Below the pieces are notes generated by a model, which saw only the letters and a list, made by a program, of their open reading frames with translations, did not search any database and was not told where the DNA came from. A program made the translations under genes and the position numbers. A stretch of DNA of 64,000 nt from Ilex aquifolium (Eukaryota > Streptophyta > Magnoliopsida > Aquifoliales > Aquifoliaceae), in contig OX637402.1 in NCBI GenBank assembly GCA_951799425.1, positions 22,333,844 through 22,397,843 of the forward strand. The letters are read 5' to 3'. Numbering within the stretch: the stretch's first letter is position 1; every line of letters starts with the position of its first letter. Below are positions 22,301 through 33,343 of this stretch, in pieces.

Positions 22301-25281
22301 AATGACAAAAAACCAAGAAAGTGGGTCAAAATAGGATCCAACCAAAGAGGCAATACAAGCATCATGATAATAAGATAGGTGACAGAGACAAGAGACCAGA
22401 TACGAGAAGGAAAACTTCACTAGTCCAAGTATCCTCCCAAAAGCGAAATCTCTGCCTTTCCCACAACAAATTAAACTTTTGAGAAAAATAACATAATTCC
22501 TGAGAAATAAATTTCCAAGGTATCCAAAAACTCTCTTTCACCCCACTTAACATCCCAGCCATTGGTCTATAGACCATATTTGCTTCTAATAACAGAATGT
22601 CACAATGAATTTTACTCCAAGAGAAATATCCAAAGCCATTTCGACCATGGCTACATTTCTATCTAACAAATTCCACACCGAAAGACCACCTTTTGCTTTA
22701 GGTCTAGACACCAAGTCCAACCTAACGAGCTGATCCTTTCTTTCTTCACCCTCACCACTCCCACAAAAAAATCTCTCCTCATCCCTTCAATCCTCCTAAC
22801 ACCATACTAGACATTTCAACAAGAGACAAGAAATAATTGGAGAGACTAACTAATAGATACTGAACTAGTGTTAATCATCTTATCTTGACTACAGTTTATT
22901 CCATCGATCGCACATGAGCTTAACACAGAGGAAATTGTTATCATGATTGGAAAGGGTTTTGCATTAAACTCAACTTTCAAATTTGTTCTACGGAAGCCGG
23001 ATTTTGGTTTGTGAAGGCGAATTCTGGCCTGGCACAATTAGTAAGGATTCAAGAATAGTTCCAAATGCCACAAATGAAATGGCCAACCCTTAATTGCAAT
23101 TCACCCACCCATAAACAAAGCTTTACTCCTCACCACATTGGAGTTATGGCACCATCCTACCACCTTTGCAGAAGAAGATGACCTTGTCATCTTGGAAAGC
23201 CTTTCATATAACTTCGAAAAATTCAGGGCCTTCGACTGAGAACCCTGAATCTCCCTCCAGGGTTGAAATACACTTTCCCTTATAAATACCACTGTCTTCT
23301 TCTATCTCTCTTCTTCTCTAGAAGCACTTCATAACCCAATTTCTTTGAATCCTCCTCCACCCTTACCATCTGTCTTCCATTACCAATATCACTATTAGCA
23401 GAAACACTTCCCCTGTTCTACACCATTCTAATAGATTTGTTCTTTCCGTAAATAATTTCAGCCAACATCCTACAAAATGTAATCCAGTATCCTCCTTCAA
23501 CACCTCTATGAATTGTCAAACTCATTCTCCTTCCATTATTCATTGGCTTAGTGACACTAATGGAGTCACTAAATCTTCTAGTCTCCATCTCAACCCACAC
23601 GCAGTATCCACCATGCCTATATTTCCTAAGGAACACTCCCCTCTCATTCCAACCAACTAAAGGCAACAGAAAATGATTCTTTCAACCACAGCATGTAGTC
23701 ACAGTTCAACAAAGAAGAAAGGGATTCAAGGCAATTCTGCTCAATAGTACTAGAACTCCCTTCAAATTCTACTGAGAAAGTTTTTGTTCAATTCTTATCT
23801 CTGCCTTGGACATTGTAGTGAAGAAAAACACAGTGGAGAGAAGATTTGTCAACTAATCCACTACATCACTTTTTAACACCTTTGTGGAACATCTTGCCAT
23901 GAGGAAAATGGGAAATTTCATTGACACTCTACTCGTGAAATATTTTATGGTCAACAAAGAGATCATTGAAAAAAAATGGGATATTTAAATGAAAAATCAA
24001 GAGGTTCAAGATTAAAATCCAAAAATGATAAGTCACCACAAATACTTGAAATAAATTGACAATTTACCAGAGTAGAACTAAGTCTTTATAAAGATATAAC
24101 ATCCGAAAAGATACATCAGCCAATAGGTAAGTAAATAACTAACAAAAATTTAATGACACAATCAGCACCTTAACAAACATAAATGTTTTACAAGGGGCAA
24201 AAATGGACCTTAACGACTGCTGAGGCATGGATGGAATTAATTTGAAACTAAGAAAAATCAAGTTTCATGACTACATTCAGCAAGCAAAGCGCTGAGAGCT
24301 GCCATTAGCTTGTATATACATCTGAAATATCATCTGATATTCCTGAAGGCACTACTGCAAACAATTCACACAGGAACTGTGTTTTTGTTCAAATAGAAAC
24401 TAAATAATTTTGAAAATGCTCTTCTACCAGCTGAAATTTACATCATGCCTCCAGTGGCTGATGATGTTCATGGGTCATTCTCATAATAGCAGAAAAGCTG
24501 GGAGAACTTACTAATAAACAATAGGCAATGTCCAAAGCAACAAAAGTGTGCATTCTCAGATGTTATAGCTTTATGACAAAAAATTGCATTCTCGCATGTT
24601 CTAGTTTTATGATAAAAAATTTCATTATAGGGTGTTTGCAAGAAAAATGCCTCTTTTCCAGCTTTGGAATTTAGAGGAAGAAAACATAGAGGTACATTTA
24701 TAGAAAAATTTATCGGCGAAGACAATGTGCGATGAATAAGCGAAAGTGCATTGAGCAATGACCACTCTAAATACAATTACAGTATCACTTCATTAGTTGG
24801 TTGAAACAATCAGCTAAAATCAAAACCAAACGTACGAATAAATAAGCCAAACAATTATCCTTTCCAATTGCACAAAGAATCCCTCAAAATGTTCGATAAA
24901 TCAACCAAAACAAGCATCAACCCCACACTCCCAATAAAAGCACTTATCATAAGTGTTTCAAAAAAATAAACAGAAAGAAATCACTTTAAGAATACATGTA
25001 TATATAGACATATATATATGTGTATAGAGTGATCGCCAATAGAGTACCGGAATCGTAGAGCCCTCAGCCCCAAGAGATGCCCGAAAGGAGCGGCTGTTGT
25101 TGCTCTTAATTGAATATGAAGTAGAAAGAGACAGCCCTCCAAAGGGATTGGTAAGAAGATGAGAAGCAGGTTGAGATTGAAGAGTTAGGGTTTTGAATTC
25201 CAGGGGCTTGGAAGGTTTCGCTAGAGATACACGCAATCGAGGAGTGTAGAGAGAGAAATTGTTAGAGAGAGAAACAGCCAT
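19391..25281 (-). CDS. GrpE: Chloroplast GrpE co-chaperone (nucleotide exchange factor for Hsp70), three exons
   Basis: Exons on the minus strand: 25281-25048, 21411-20899 and 19600-19391, all joined in phase 0, giving 318 residues. Donors are CCG|GTACTC and TCG|GTAAGT; acceptors are CCGCAG|ACA and TATAG|CTG. Residues 1-70 are rich in Ser, Leu and Lys with few acids, a chloroplast transit peptide. An acidic linker follows (TNDEDDAYLND), then a long coiled coil, the core LRLQADFDNFRKRSEKE (the GrpE dimer helix), the LLPMVDNFERA block, and the beta-domain with GKPFDPSLHEAIAREES and RRGFLLGDRLLRPAMVKVS. GrpE makes DnaK-type Hsp70 release ADP; in plastids it serves cpHsp70. Length fits plant plastid GrpE of about 320 residues. 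Intron 1 (3.6 kb) holds a LINE. Confidence 0.94.
20530..20725 (-). mobile_element. Possible small hAT-like fragment in GrpE intron 2
   Basis: The minus strand reads GGGGTGGCAATCTTATCATG at its start (20722 downward), a hAT-like terminus, followed by GTGGGTCGTGCCATG. A similar GGGCCGTGCTATGCCATG lies in inverted arrangement near 20565. No target duplication was confirmed. Confidence 0.3.
21496..23989 (-). mobile_element. LINE remnant inside GrpE intron 1, internally deleted, with 10-bp TSD
   Basis: Flanked by the direct repeat TGAAAAATCA at 21486-21495 and 23990-23999, with a T-run at 21496 where the poly-A tail of a minus-strand element should be. The minus strand has fragments of an ORF1-like domain (23666-23418, block GGYWITFCRMLAEIIYG), then pieces of ORF2 after the reverse transcriptase: RIEGMRRDFFVG near 22790, RQRFRFWEDTW near 22450, and a zf-RVT-like tail near 22060-21880. 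The endonuclease and most of the reverse transcriptase are gone, and many stops and frameshifts interrupt it. It lies in the same orientation as GrpE. Confidence 0.8.
24000..25047 (-). other. Rest of GrpE intron 1
   Basis: Non-coding intron sequence between the LINE and exon 1. No exon with GrpE character was found here. Confidence 0.6.
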
Positions 25282-25775
25282 TGGAGACTTCGAGTGTGTT
25301 CTAGCTTCGCTGTTTTCGGTTGACGCTTTTCTGTTACCAGCTAAATGGCCTCGGTAATGAAGGCCCGAGTATCAAACAGCACCACAAAATGGAGTTCTTG
25401 TTAGTGGGTCGGGCCATGGGCTTATTGGTCTAAGAAATACGACCCAGTCTTTAAATGAATGATGACGAAGGTTGAAGCCCAATTGTTGGACTTCTCCTCA
25501 GTCCGCACTATGAGTGGGGTGGGGTCCTGGAATTCGAATCTTCCACAGTTCGACTTCTTGGAGGCAAATCCAATGAGAATACAAGATTAAACTTGAGTAG
25601 TCCCACAACAGTTGTGTCCTAGATCACATAGAATGAGAGTGGGGGCAAGAGTCAAAGAGGGAGAATAAAAATAATAAAATTTTAGATAATGGAACGTCTT
25701 TAGAGTGTCATATTATATGTATACTAATACAAATTCACCCATAAAAATTAATACAAATAATATGTAAAAAAGTAA
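25282..25775. other. GrpE leader and upstream region
   Basis: 5' UTR and promoter of GrpE on the minus strand. No convincing TATA box was seen; many plastid-protein genes lack one. Confidence 0.45.
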
Positions 25776-26315
25776 GGTCCTATTTAGTTTGAGTCTCAAA
25801 AAATAGTATTCGAAAACTGTTTTTGATAAGAGTTTTAAAATATTATTTTTGATTTTTTTTGTGTCGCATAACTTGTTTAGTTATAAGATTTTAAAAACAG
25901 TTATACAGAATAGAAAACAATAAAACTTGTTTGGACAGTAACCCTGAAAATAATAAAAACAAAAATATAGTAGTAGTGGAAGTGTGAAAGTGGTGGTGTG
26001 GTAGACGTGGTGGTGGTGTTGGTGGTGGTGATGGAAGGGCGGCAGTGGTAGTAGTGGACATGGCGGTGGTAGTAGTGGACGTGGTGGTGGTAGTGGTGAT
26101 GGTGGTGGTGAAAGTACAGTGGGGGTGTTTTCTCAATTCTAAAAAAGTTGTTTTTAAAAACACACAAAACAATTCTAACTTGTTTTCTAAATCTAACAAT
26201 TTTTTATTTTAATTTTCAAAAAACAAAAACAAAAAACAACTGGTCAAACAATTTTTCTCTCATAAACTGTTTTCGAAAACAGAAAAATATTTTGAGATAC
26301 AAACCAAATAGGGTC
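25776..26315. mobile_element. 540-bp PIF/Harbinger-like MITE with TAA duplication
   Basis: Ends are GGTCCTATTTAGTTTG and, in reverse complement, GACCCTATTTGGTTTG, with inverted similarity running about 45 bp to GTTTTCGAAAAC. Flanking triplets are TAA at 25773-25775 and TAA at 26316-26318, the classic Harbinger/Tourist signature. A GGT/TGG trinucleotide-rich core fills 25972-26115. No transposase is encoded. Confidence 0.85.
25972..26115. repeat. Imperfect GGT trinucleotide repeat inside the MITE
   Basis: Runs of GGTGGTGGTG and GTAGTAGTGGAC occur over about 140 bp. Read on the minus strand this yields artefactual His- and Thr-rich frames. Confidence 0.85.
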
Positions 26316-26318
26316 TAA

Positions 26319-27970
26319 TTTTCATGTACGAGTATATGACAAACTATTTAATTTTTAAATACATGTTGATTATAAGGTCTTAAAACAAAAAAATATAAAT
26401 ATTATTTTAATTTGATAAGTATCTTTAGGCATGGATTGATACTTTCAAAATAAAATTTTGAATAGTAATAAGTATAAAGCAAATAACAACGCGAATTAAT
26501 CAAATTTGCAAATTAAAAAATAAAATCCGTGAATTCCATAAAATAAAAACATGAATTCACTCTCAAAATACGAATTCGCGCGCAAAGTGTTGGAGCGTGA
26601 GATGCTTAGATATATTATCGACTAAGGTCATGTCTCATGCACAAAAATTAGGGTGATGAAGCTTAAAGGTGCATCTTTCTTGAAACCCATCCTGAGTAGG
26701 GCTGTGAAGTCCAGTCTAGAGTTGGACGATTTGATCTAATCGCATACTATGCTATGTACAAAACTTGATATCAGTCATGTTCCAAGAATTGCAAGCAGTT
26801 ATCATCAAATCTAGATTTGGTATATGGAAATGCAGTCAAAAACATTTTTAAATACTTGAGAAAAACTAAAAAAAAATATTTTTTTTTTTATGGAGGAGGA
26901 GAGTTGTAAAATTCAAATAACAAATAAGTGTAGTAATAGTCAAATTAACAATCACAGGAATTCAGCACATATCGATAATCACAATTCATCAATTCTCTAG
27001 TCCACGCCTGAACCGTCTCCAAAAAAAACTTTGGAATCTTGTGCACTAAAGAATCCGATGCGTTTCTTACTTTTCTGGAACACCAAAACCAGGACTTCTG
27101 TTGCACCACATAAGCTACCAATGACAACCGATATTACTAAACTAATGAACCCAGGGATTAGTAGAAATTATGTGAATCTTCACAAGGACCATGCGTCTAC
27201 TAACCATCTGACATCAATAGTGTACATCTAAAGTAATTTCATCAAAAATCATAAAAACATACTCATATCGTATTCAGATTCAACAACAAGAAAAAAGTCA
27301 GACATTAAATAAATATATCATAATAAAATTAAAAACATTTTATATGCAACTTGGTTCTATAAGATAATTAGGGTTTTGATCCAAAAATATAACATATGTA
27401 GGAACCACGGTTTATTTTTAAAAATCCAAATCCAACCCCATGGATAATGCAAGCTAAATATTTATGTATTATATAATCAACATAGGTTTAATATGAAACC
27501 CCCAAATATGCATGAGATGTACAATGACAGTAAAAAATAAAAGAAACACCACCTTCAACGTCACCTCGACTTGATATCTTGTGTTGTGGCAAAGCAAACG
27601 GAGTAATATTTTAGAATAAAAATAAAAAATAATGACTTAGTTAAATTAAAAATAATTTTTGGAGTACATAATGACAAATAATAATATTCGAATTTGATCC
27701 AAAAATATTTAACGAGATCCAAAAACAAACCTTAGAATATCAAAGCATCTTTCCAACCCTGACTCTCATTGATATTCGAGTTGTACGAAGGGATTTGGAT
27801 CTTGTGCATCCATGGGAAACTCGTTCAAAAGGAAATTTTACTTGAATTCATGATAAATAATATAATGTTGAGTTATATTGAGAAAATATGTTAATATTTT
27901 AATATCTGACTAAGCACATTCTTGCCATTCATTCACAATGACTTACATACTCTAGGAAGCAAGTAAACAT
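26319..27970. other. AT-rich intergenic stretch, no gene seen
   Basis: Very AT-rich sequence between two Harbinger-like elements. No coding sequence or repeat with definable ends. Confidence 0.45.
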
Positions 27971-27973
27971 CTG

Positions 27974-28935
27974 GGGACTGTTTGGTTTGCGTTTCCAAAA
28001 CAGGTATCCGAAAACAGTTTTTGAGAAGAGTTTTAAGAAAATGGTTTTGATATTTTTTGAGATAAAAAACTTGCTTGGTTAGATGATTTCAAAAACAGTT
28101 TTACAGAACAGAAAATAGTAAAACCTGTTTGGACAGCCTAAATATATGTTTGAACAGTAATTCAAACATTAATAAAAAAATATAAGAAAGTTATTTTTAG
28201 ATTGATAATTTCATAAAAAAAAAATTCAATAAACCAAACTTTAAAATATAATATATATTATAATATTTATAAATTCTTATATATAAATTCGTAGATATAT
28301 ATATACCAATTTATATGTATAAATATATGTACCAATTTATATGTATAAATATATATATATATATTTATAAATTCGTATATATAAATTCGTAGATAAATAT
28401 ATACATATATATACCAATTTATAAATATATATGTATATATGTATATATAAATTGGTATATATATGTATAAATATATATATATTTATATATTTATAAATTC
28501 GTATATATAAATTCGTAGATAAATATATACATATATATACCAATTTATATATATATATTTATATACGAATTTATAAATAAATATATATATATATATACGA
28601 ATTTTAATAATATTATATAATATAATATAATATTATATAATATTATATATTATGAGAGAGAGGAAGAAGTAAAAAAAAAAAAAAAGGAATGAAGAAATTT
28701 GCTGCTAAGGAGACTCGAAGGGCAGACCTCATTAAAGTCCAAAATTGTTCTCCTTGTTTTCAAAATTTTCAAAGAAAACTCCGAAAACAAGCTAGACTTG
28801 TTTTCTGTTTCTTTGACTCAAATCTAATTTTTTCTCAAAATTTTGAGAACAAAAATGCTAAACAAACAGGTTTTGAGTGTTTTTGAAATTTTGAGAACAA
28901 AAAACAGTTTCCGGAAAGCTAACCAAACATGGCCC
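27974..28935. mobile_element. 960-bp Harbinger-like element with AT-palindrome core
   Basis: The left part (GGGACTGTTTGGTTTGCG, then GTATCCGAAAACAG and TTTTACAGAACAGAAAATAG) closely follows the element at 25776. The right end in reverse complement is GGGCCATGTTTGGTTAGC. No matching 3-bp duplication is seen (CTG on the left, AAG on the right), so one end may be altered. The middle (28240-28630) is an expanded AT-rich palindromic array. Confidence 0.65.
28240..28630. repeat. AT-rich tandem and palindromic array
   Basis: The segment AAATTCGTATATATAAATTC..ACCAATTTATA recurs about 121 bp apart (about 28371 and 28492), and the words ATAAATTCGTA and TACGAATTTAT face each other. It should extrude cruciforms easily; the open frame across it is an artefact. 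Confidence 0.75.
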
Positions 28936-29670
28936 AAGATTCTTGCTTTTTTGCTTGTCACTTTTGGATCATCGTCAACTCTCCAAATTTTCAATCTATC
29001 ACAACTCCCTCCCTATTCGGTTGACCCTATCAAGGAAAGAGAATGGGGTTCTCTGCCAAATGTGACAAACCGCAACTTCCTCAAACTGGAAAGAAAAAGG
29101 TGCCACTGCAGACTAATAACCACCTACCACACTTAGTTGGGTATTAACTACAATTTAAGTTCGTGACAAGTAGAAGAATAAAAAATTAAAAGAATATATA
29201 AAATATTATTTTTAGTAAGAAAGAAAAATAAAAAAGTGAATGAATTAATTTTTTTTTTAACTTATCAAAATCTATCGATCAAAAATTGAGAAAAAAAAAT
29301 GAATGAAAAATTCATTGTGTTAGCATGTACATTATTTATCTATTAAATAAGATATACATATTAATTTCATATGTAAATACAATGGCAAAATATGTATGTA
29401 TATTTTTTTTATCTTCCTTTTTCCATCCCTACCAAACAAAAAAATCAATTATTCCCACTTTTCATCTCTACCACCAAACACAAAGAAGGAAATATAAAAA
29501 ATATATCACTCCCATCTTCCATCCACTCTGCCAAACACATCATTAGTCTCAACATCTGCCCGTTGATGTAGTTTTGACAAATCCTAACGTGTTCCGCATT
29601 CAATACAACAGAGAGCAAAAGACCTAACTAGAGAAGCAATACCTCCGACAAGCATAGTAAGTATTCTTAT

Positions 29671-30889
29671 GGGTTTTTTAGGTGTGGGTACAATTTTTTA
29701 GACTTATTTAGGCAAAAGTGTATGGATAAGTTGTTTATTCCATTAAGTACAATTTTTATAAAACTTTTTGTGTTTAGGTACAAAATTCAAATGAATGAAA
29801 ATCCTTTTTACCTAAACACCCTTCCTTAATTTATGCATTCTTAATTGGCAGTTATATATCTAATCAAATATGTAAAGATTTCATTAGATTCTTTCACTAT
29901 CTCTCCCCTATTTTCTCTCAATCTCTCTCTCTCTTTCCCCTTTACTTTCTTTATCTCTCCCTTATTTTCTCTCTATATCTATCATTGATAATTTATTTTA
30001 TTTTCAAATATGTAAATATTTGATTTATTTTTTCATCTCTCCCCTTATTTTCTATAACCATTTCACTCTCTCCCTATTTTCTCTCTTTATTTATATCAAC
30101 ATTACAACAACATAATTACACTAATCAGTTACATCAATCAGTTACAATTGTCTTATAATACATCAAACAGTTATTCATGCATTCTAATAAACCAAACAGT
30201 TACACCAAACAATTACACAAATTTATAATATCAACTCAATTTGTCATTCAATTGTTTACATAAACTTAATAGTTGCACTATTTAGTATCGCGACATCGTT
30301 ACACCAATCATACATATCAAATTTAGTATAATGATAAAGTCTTTTGTGTAATGATAAACCCAATTTGGTGTATATAATTGATGTAACCATGTCGTGATAC
30401 TAAATGATGTAACTCTTTGATTTATGTAAATAACAAAATGACAAATTGAGTTGGTGTTGTAATTTCGTATAACTGTTTAGTATAACTGTTTAGTTTATTA
30501 GAACACATGAGTAACTGTTTAGTGTATTATAAGGTAATTGTAACTAATTGGTGTAACTGATTAGTATAATTGTGTTGTGTAACATTGATATAAGGAGAGA
30601 GAAAAAGGGAGAGAATAAGGAAATAAGAAGAGAATGAGTGAGAGAGAGATGAAAAAATTAAATCAAATCTTTACATATTTAAATTTTTTTTATCAATATG
30701 AGAGAGAGAGAGAGAGAGATAAATAGATAGAGAGAAAAGAGGAAAGAGAGAGTAATGAAGAGAGAGTAATGGAGTAATAAATACCCTTTTAGTCTTTTTT
30801 TAAAAAAATGCACTTAGGGCAAAATAAGTTTTTTTAATGTAGTTTAGCTCAAATAAGTCTAAATTTTTGTACCGGCTTCTAAATTACCC
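29671..30889. mobile_element. 1.22-kb foldback MULE with 9-bp TSD
   Basis: Termini are GGGTTTTTTAGGTGTGGGTA and, in reverse complement, GGGTAATTTAGAAGCCGGTA, both followed by TTTAGACTTATTT. The 9-bp duplication TATTCTTAT lies at 29662-29670 and 30890-30898. Inverted similarity is not limited to the ends. For example ATCGCGACATCGTTACACC near 30290 faces GATGTAACCATGTCGTGAT near 30380, and ACAAATTTATAATATCAACTC near 30220 faces its partner near 30450. The whole element is therefore close to a hairpin with 0.55-0.6 kb arms centred near 30320-30340. No transposase frame. Confidence 0.88.
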
Positions 30890-30913
30890 TATTCTTATTA
30901 TAAATATTACCAC

Positions 30914-31390
30914 CAGGGCCGGCCCAACCTCATTGTAGATAAAACTTGGGCTTTAGGCCCCACAATTTGAGAAGGCCTCACAATTTGAGTTATATAATTA
31001 ACCCACATTAAAATTTTAACTTTACAAAAATTTTAAGTCCTATAAATAGGCCTCAAAAAATTTAAGTTCAATCAAAATTTTTAATTTCAATAATTTGGGC
31101 TCATGATTCAACCTATAATATTATAAAATTAAAAATCAAAAGTTAAAAAAAAAAAACTAAACGCGTAAAAAATTTACTCAAAAGTCAAGTTATATTTACC
31201 TCACATTTACTCTCTTCTGGTAAAAAAAAAAGTTGAAACATCTCTATCGACAACACTGATTCTTCCTCTATCACACACACATATAATAAATAAAAAAAAA
31301 ATTAATTTTTAATAAAATTTTAATATTAAAAATAAAAGGCCTCGTTCGATATTATCGCTTTAGGCTTCAAAATGCTTTGAGCCGCCCCTG
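30914..31390. mobile_element. 477-bp hAT-like MITE with 8-bp TSD
   Basis: Ends are CAGGGCCGGCCCAA and, in reverse complement, CAGGGGCGGCTCAA. The 8-bp duplication ATTACCAC is at 30906-30913 and 31391-31398. Interior non-coding and AT-rich. It lies only 16 bp beyond the duplication of the neighbouring MULE. Confidence 0.9.
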
Positions 31391-31398
31391 ATTACCAC

Positions 31399-31967
31399 TA
31401 TGCGTGCAAGTCACCAAAGCAATAGAGACGCTCATGAATATCCTGATCAAGCTATATCATCTAATAACCTGCCAAATCTCACAGATAGTTCTCAGTAAAC
31501 ACGTTCTGATAACCTGCCAAATCTCAGACAGTTCTCAGTAAACACTTCCAACCTTCATGATGACGAAAAAAGTCCCCCAGCAGTTTGTGGAACAGGAAAC
31601 ATAAACATCACACACAACGTGAATACTCCGAATGAAAATAACCATTAAAAGTCATTACAATAAGGTCAAATATAGTCTTAATGACCAGTAAAAACAAACA
31701 GAAGCAACACAAGGGAGACTCAGCAGTTAACAAACACCTGCTGCTAAGTTTCCACTTTATTTCAGGGCACTGACAGAGCCAGCTACCTTCAAACATGCTA
31801 TACGGACCCATACCAAGTGCTTATTCCTCAGACTAACAATGCAAACCAGACATCATCCACTAGTAATAGAAGTAAATACTAGATAACAGACCAACAAGAA
31901 GCTAGGGAAATGCAAGACAAAAGCAGGTAAAGCTTGGACACCTGACTGGGAAGAAGTGCACACTGGC
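31399..31967 (-). other. eIF5 3' untranslated and downstream region
   Basis: Downstream of the eIF5 stop codon on the minus strand. A 33-base segment around 31446-31480 (CTAATAACCTGCCAAATCTC) is repeated imperfectly at about 31508-31540. Confidence 0.45.
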
Positions 31968-33320
31968 TCACTCCTCTTCAGATTCAGACTCCGCACTCTG
32001 TAGCCACTCCACAAACGGCTTAACATTCTTCCAGATTGTGGAACCCCTATTACCACCACTCAAGCCCTTCTCATACCACTCCACAACAAACTCTTCTTCC
32101 AGTATATCATTGTCATAAAGTGCTTTCAGAACCAATCCAACCTCCTTCGCCACCTCGGGATTTGCTTTCCCACAGAAAGCCTCAGTAGCATGAAGCAGAG
32201 CTGACTGTGATCCCTCCTCCTGAGAGGCAGCTAAGATGAACTTCTTCTTCTTAACCACTTCCTTGGAGAATCCCTTTCCAACACCATAAAAAAGAGCTTC
32301 AAACAGGGCATCCATGACCTCTTGGGCAGTACCAGAGAGAGATCCAAGGAAGGACTTGAGCTGGCCCACAGGGGAACCCTGCTTGAGGTATTCCTTGATC
32401 TCGTCAACGAGCTTCTCATGGGGATTACAAGATTTAACCCCGTTCACATGTCCATTGATCTTGGGTTTCTCTTCACGTCCTGGAGAGTTTTTGCCCGACT
32501 TTGGCTTCTCTTCATTGGTAGAAAGCATAACCATGCCAGCTGTAACGGAACTAAGCTGTTCCTGAATCCTTTGCTGAGCTGCCTTTGCAGATGTGTCAGT
32601 CTGCCACTGGATATCATCATCACCATCACCATCGACAACCAATGCTTCATTCTCATCTGCCTGGCTGCCCACTGAGGAGTGATCCTCATCAGAGGCATTG
32701 GCTTTCTTCTTGGTCATTGCTTTAGAAGCCGCATCCTTTGAACCACCAGAGGAGCCTTTCTTCTTTGCAACCTCTTTCTTCAGTTTCTTCTGCTCCTCAT
32801 CAGCAGCCTCTCCTTCCTTGAGTCGCTCTTTCTCAGCCCTCCTCATTGCCTTCTTATCCTTTGACCCCTTCTTCTGTTCAGGAGGGTTCTTGACAATAAA
32901 GGTTGTGAGCTTGTCCCTCATATCGACATCCGACAAAAACCCACATGCAGCACATTTCAGCGTAATCATTTGAGATTTTGTAATGATTATTTCAGTTTCA
33001 GGATTCCCACAACCATAACACTGTACATATTTCTTAATGAAGTTTTCCAGAAGTCCAGCAAGTTTTGAAGTGTCATGTGCCCCATTAACATGCGATGTTC
33101 CAGTCTTTTCATCAAATTTGGATTGGGCTCCGAGCTCACAACCAAAGTACTTTGTGGTGTAAGAAGCAGGCCTACCCAAGGCCTTAGCAATATCAACCAT
33201 ATTAACCACATTAGTCTTGATGCCATTTCCTCGACCTTCAATCTTTGTTATCATTTTTGGCATCTTATACCTATAAAAGGCATCATCCTTGTTTCCAGCA
33301 CCAATATTTTGTAAAGCCAT
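31968..33320 (-). CDS. eIF5: Eukaryotic translation initiation factor 5 (eIF5)
   Basis: A single uninterrupted coding exon of 450 codons, close to the roughly 440 residues usual for plant eIF5. The start is MALQNIGAGNKDDAFYRYKMPKM; Arg17 in FYRYKMP corresponds to the conserved arginine needed for GTPase activation of eIF2. Residues 28-100 form the eIF2beta/eIF5-like N domain. A C4 zinc ribbon has Cys101, Cys104, Cys123 and Cys126. A Lys/Glu-rich linker (about 150-290) leads to a C-terminal W2 HEAT domain (about 300-440), and the end is the acidic SAESESEEE, typical of eIF5. The factor works in the 43S/48S preinitiation complex, triggering GTP hydrolysis by eIF2 at the start codon. The frame extends 12 bases upstream of the ATG without another ATG. 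A leader exon lies about 2.3 kb upstream. Confidence 0.97.
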   Translation of the reverse strand: MALQNIGAGNKDDAFYRYKMPKMITKIEGRGNGIKTNVVNMVDIAKALGRPASYTTKYFGCELGAQSKFDEKTGTSHVNGAHDTSKLAGLLENFIKKYVQCYGCGNPETEIIITKSQMITLKCAACGFLSDVDMRDKLTTFIVKNPPEQKKGSKDKKAMRRAEKERLKEGEAADEEQKKLKKEVAKKKGSSGGSKDAASKAMTKKKANASDEDHSSVGSQADENEALVVDGDGDDDIQWQTDTSAKAAQQRIQEQLSSVTAGMVMLSTNEEKPKSGKNSPGREEKPKINGHVNGVKSCNPHEKLVDEIKEYLKQGSPVGQLKSFLGSLSGTAQEVMDALFEALFYGVGKGFSKEVVKKKKFILAASQEEGSQSALLHATEAFCGKANPEVAKEVGLVLKALYDNDILEEEFVVEWYEKGLSGGNRGSTIWKNVKPFVEWLQSAESESEEE

Positions 33321-33343
33321 TTTGTTTTCCACGAAATATGTAT

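Noticed and set aside
25901-26199. His- and Thr-rich minus-strand frames
   Set aside because: Translation of a GGT trinucleotide repeat inside a MITE.
28337-28543. Tyr/Ile-rich 68-codon frame
   Set aside because: Translation of an AT palindrome array.
32314-33314. Several open frames overlapping eIF5 on both strands
   Set aside because: Shadows of the eIF5 coding exon.
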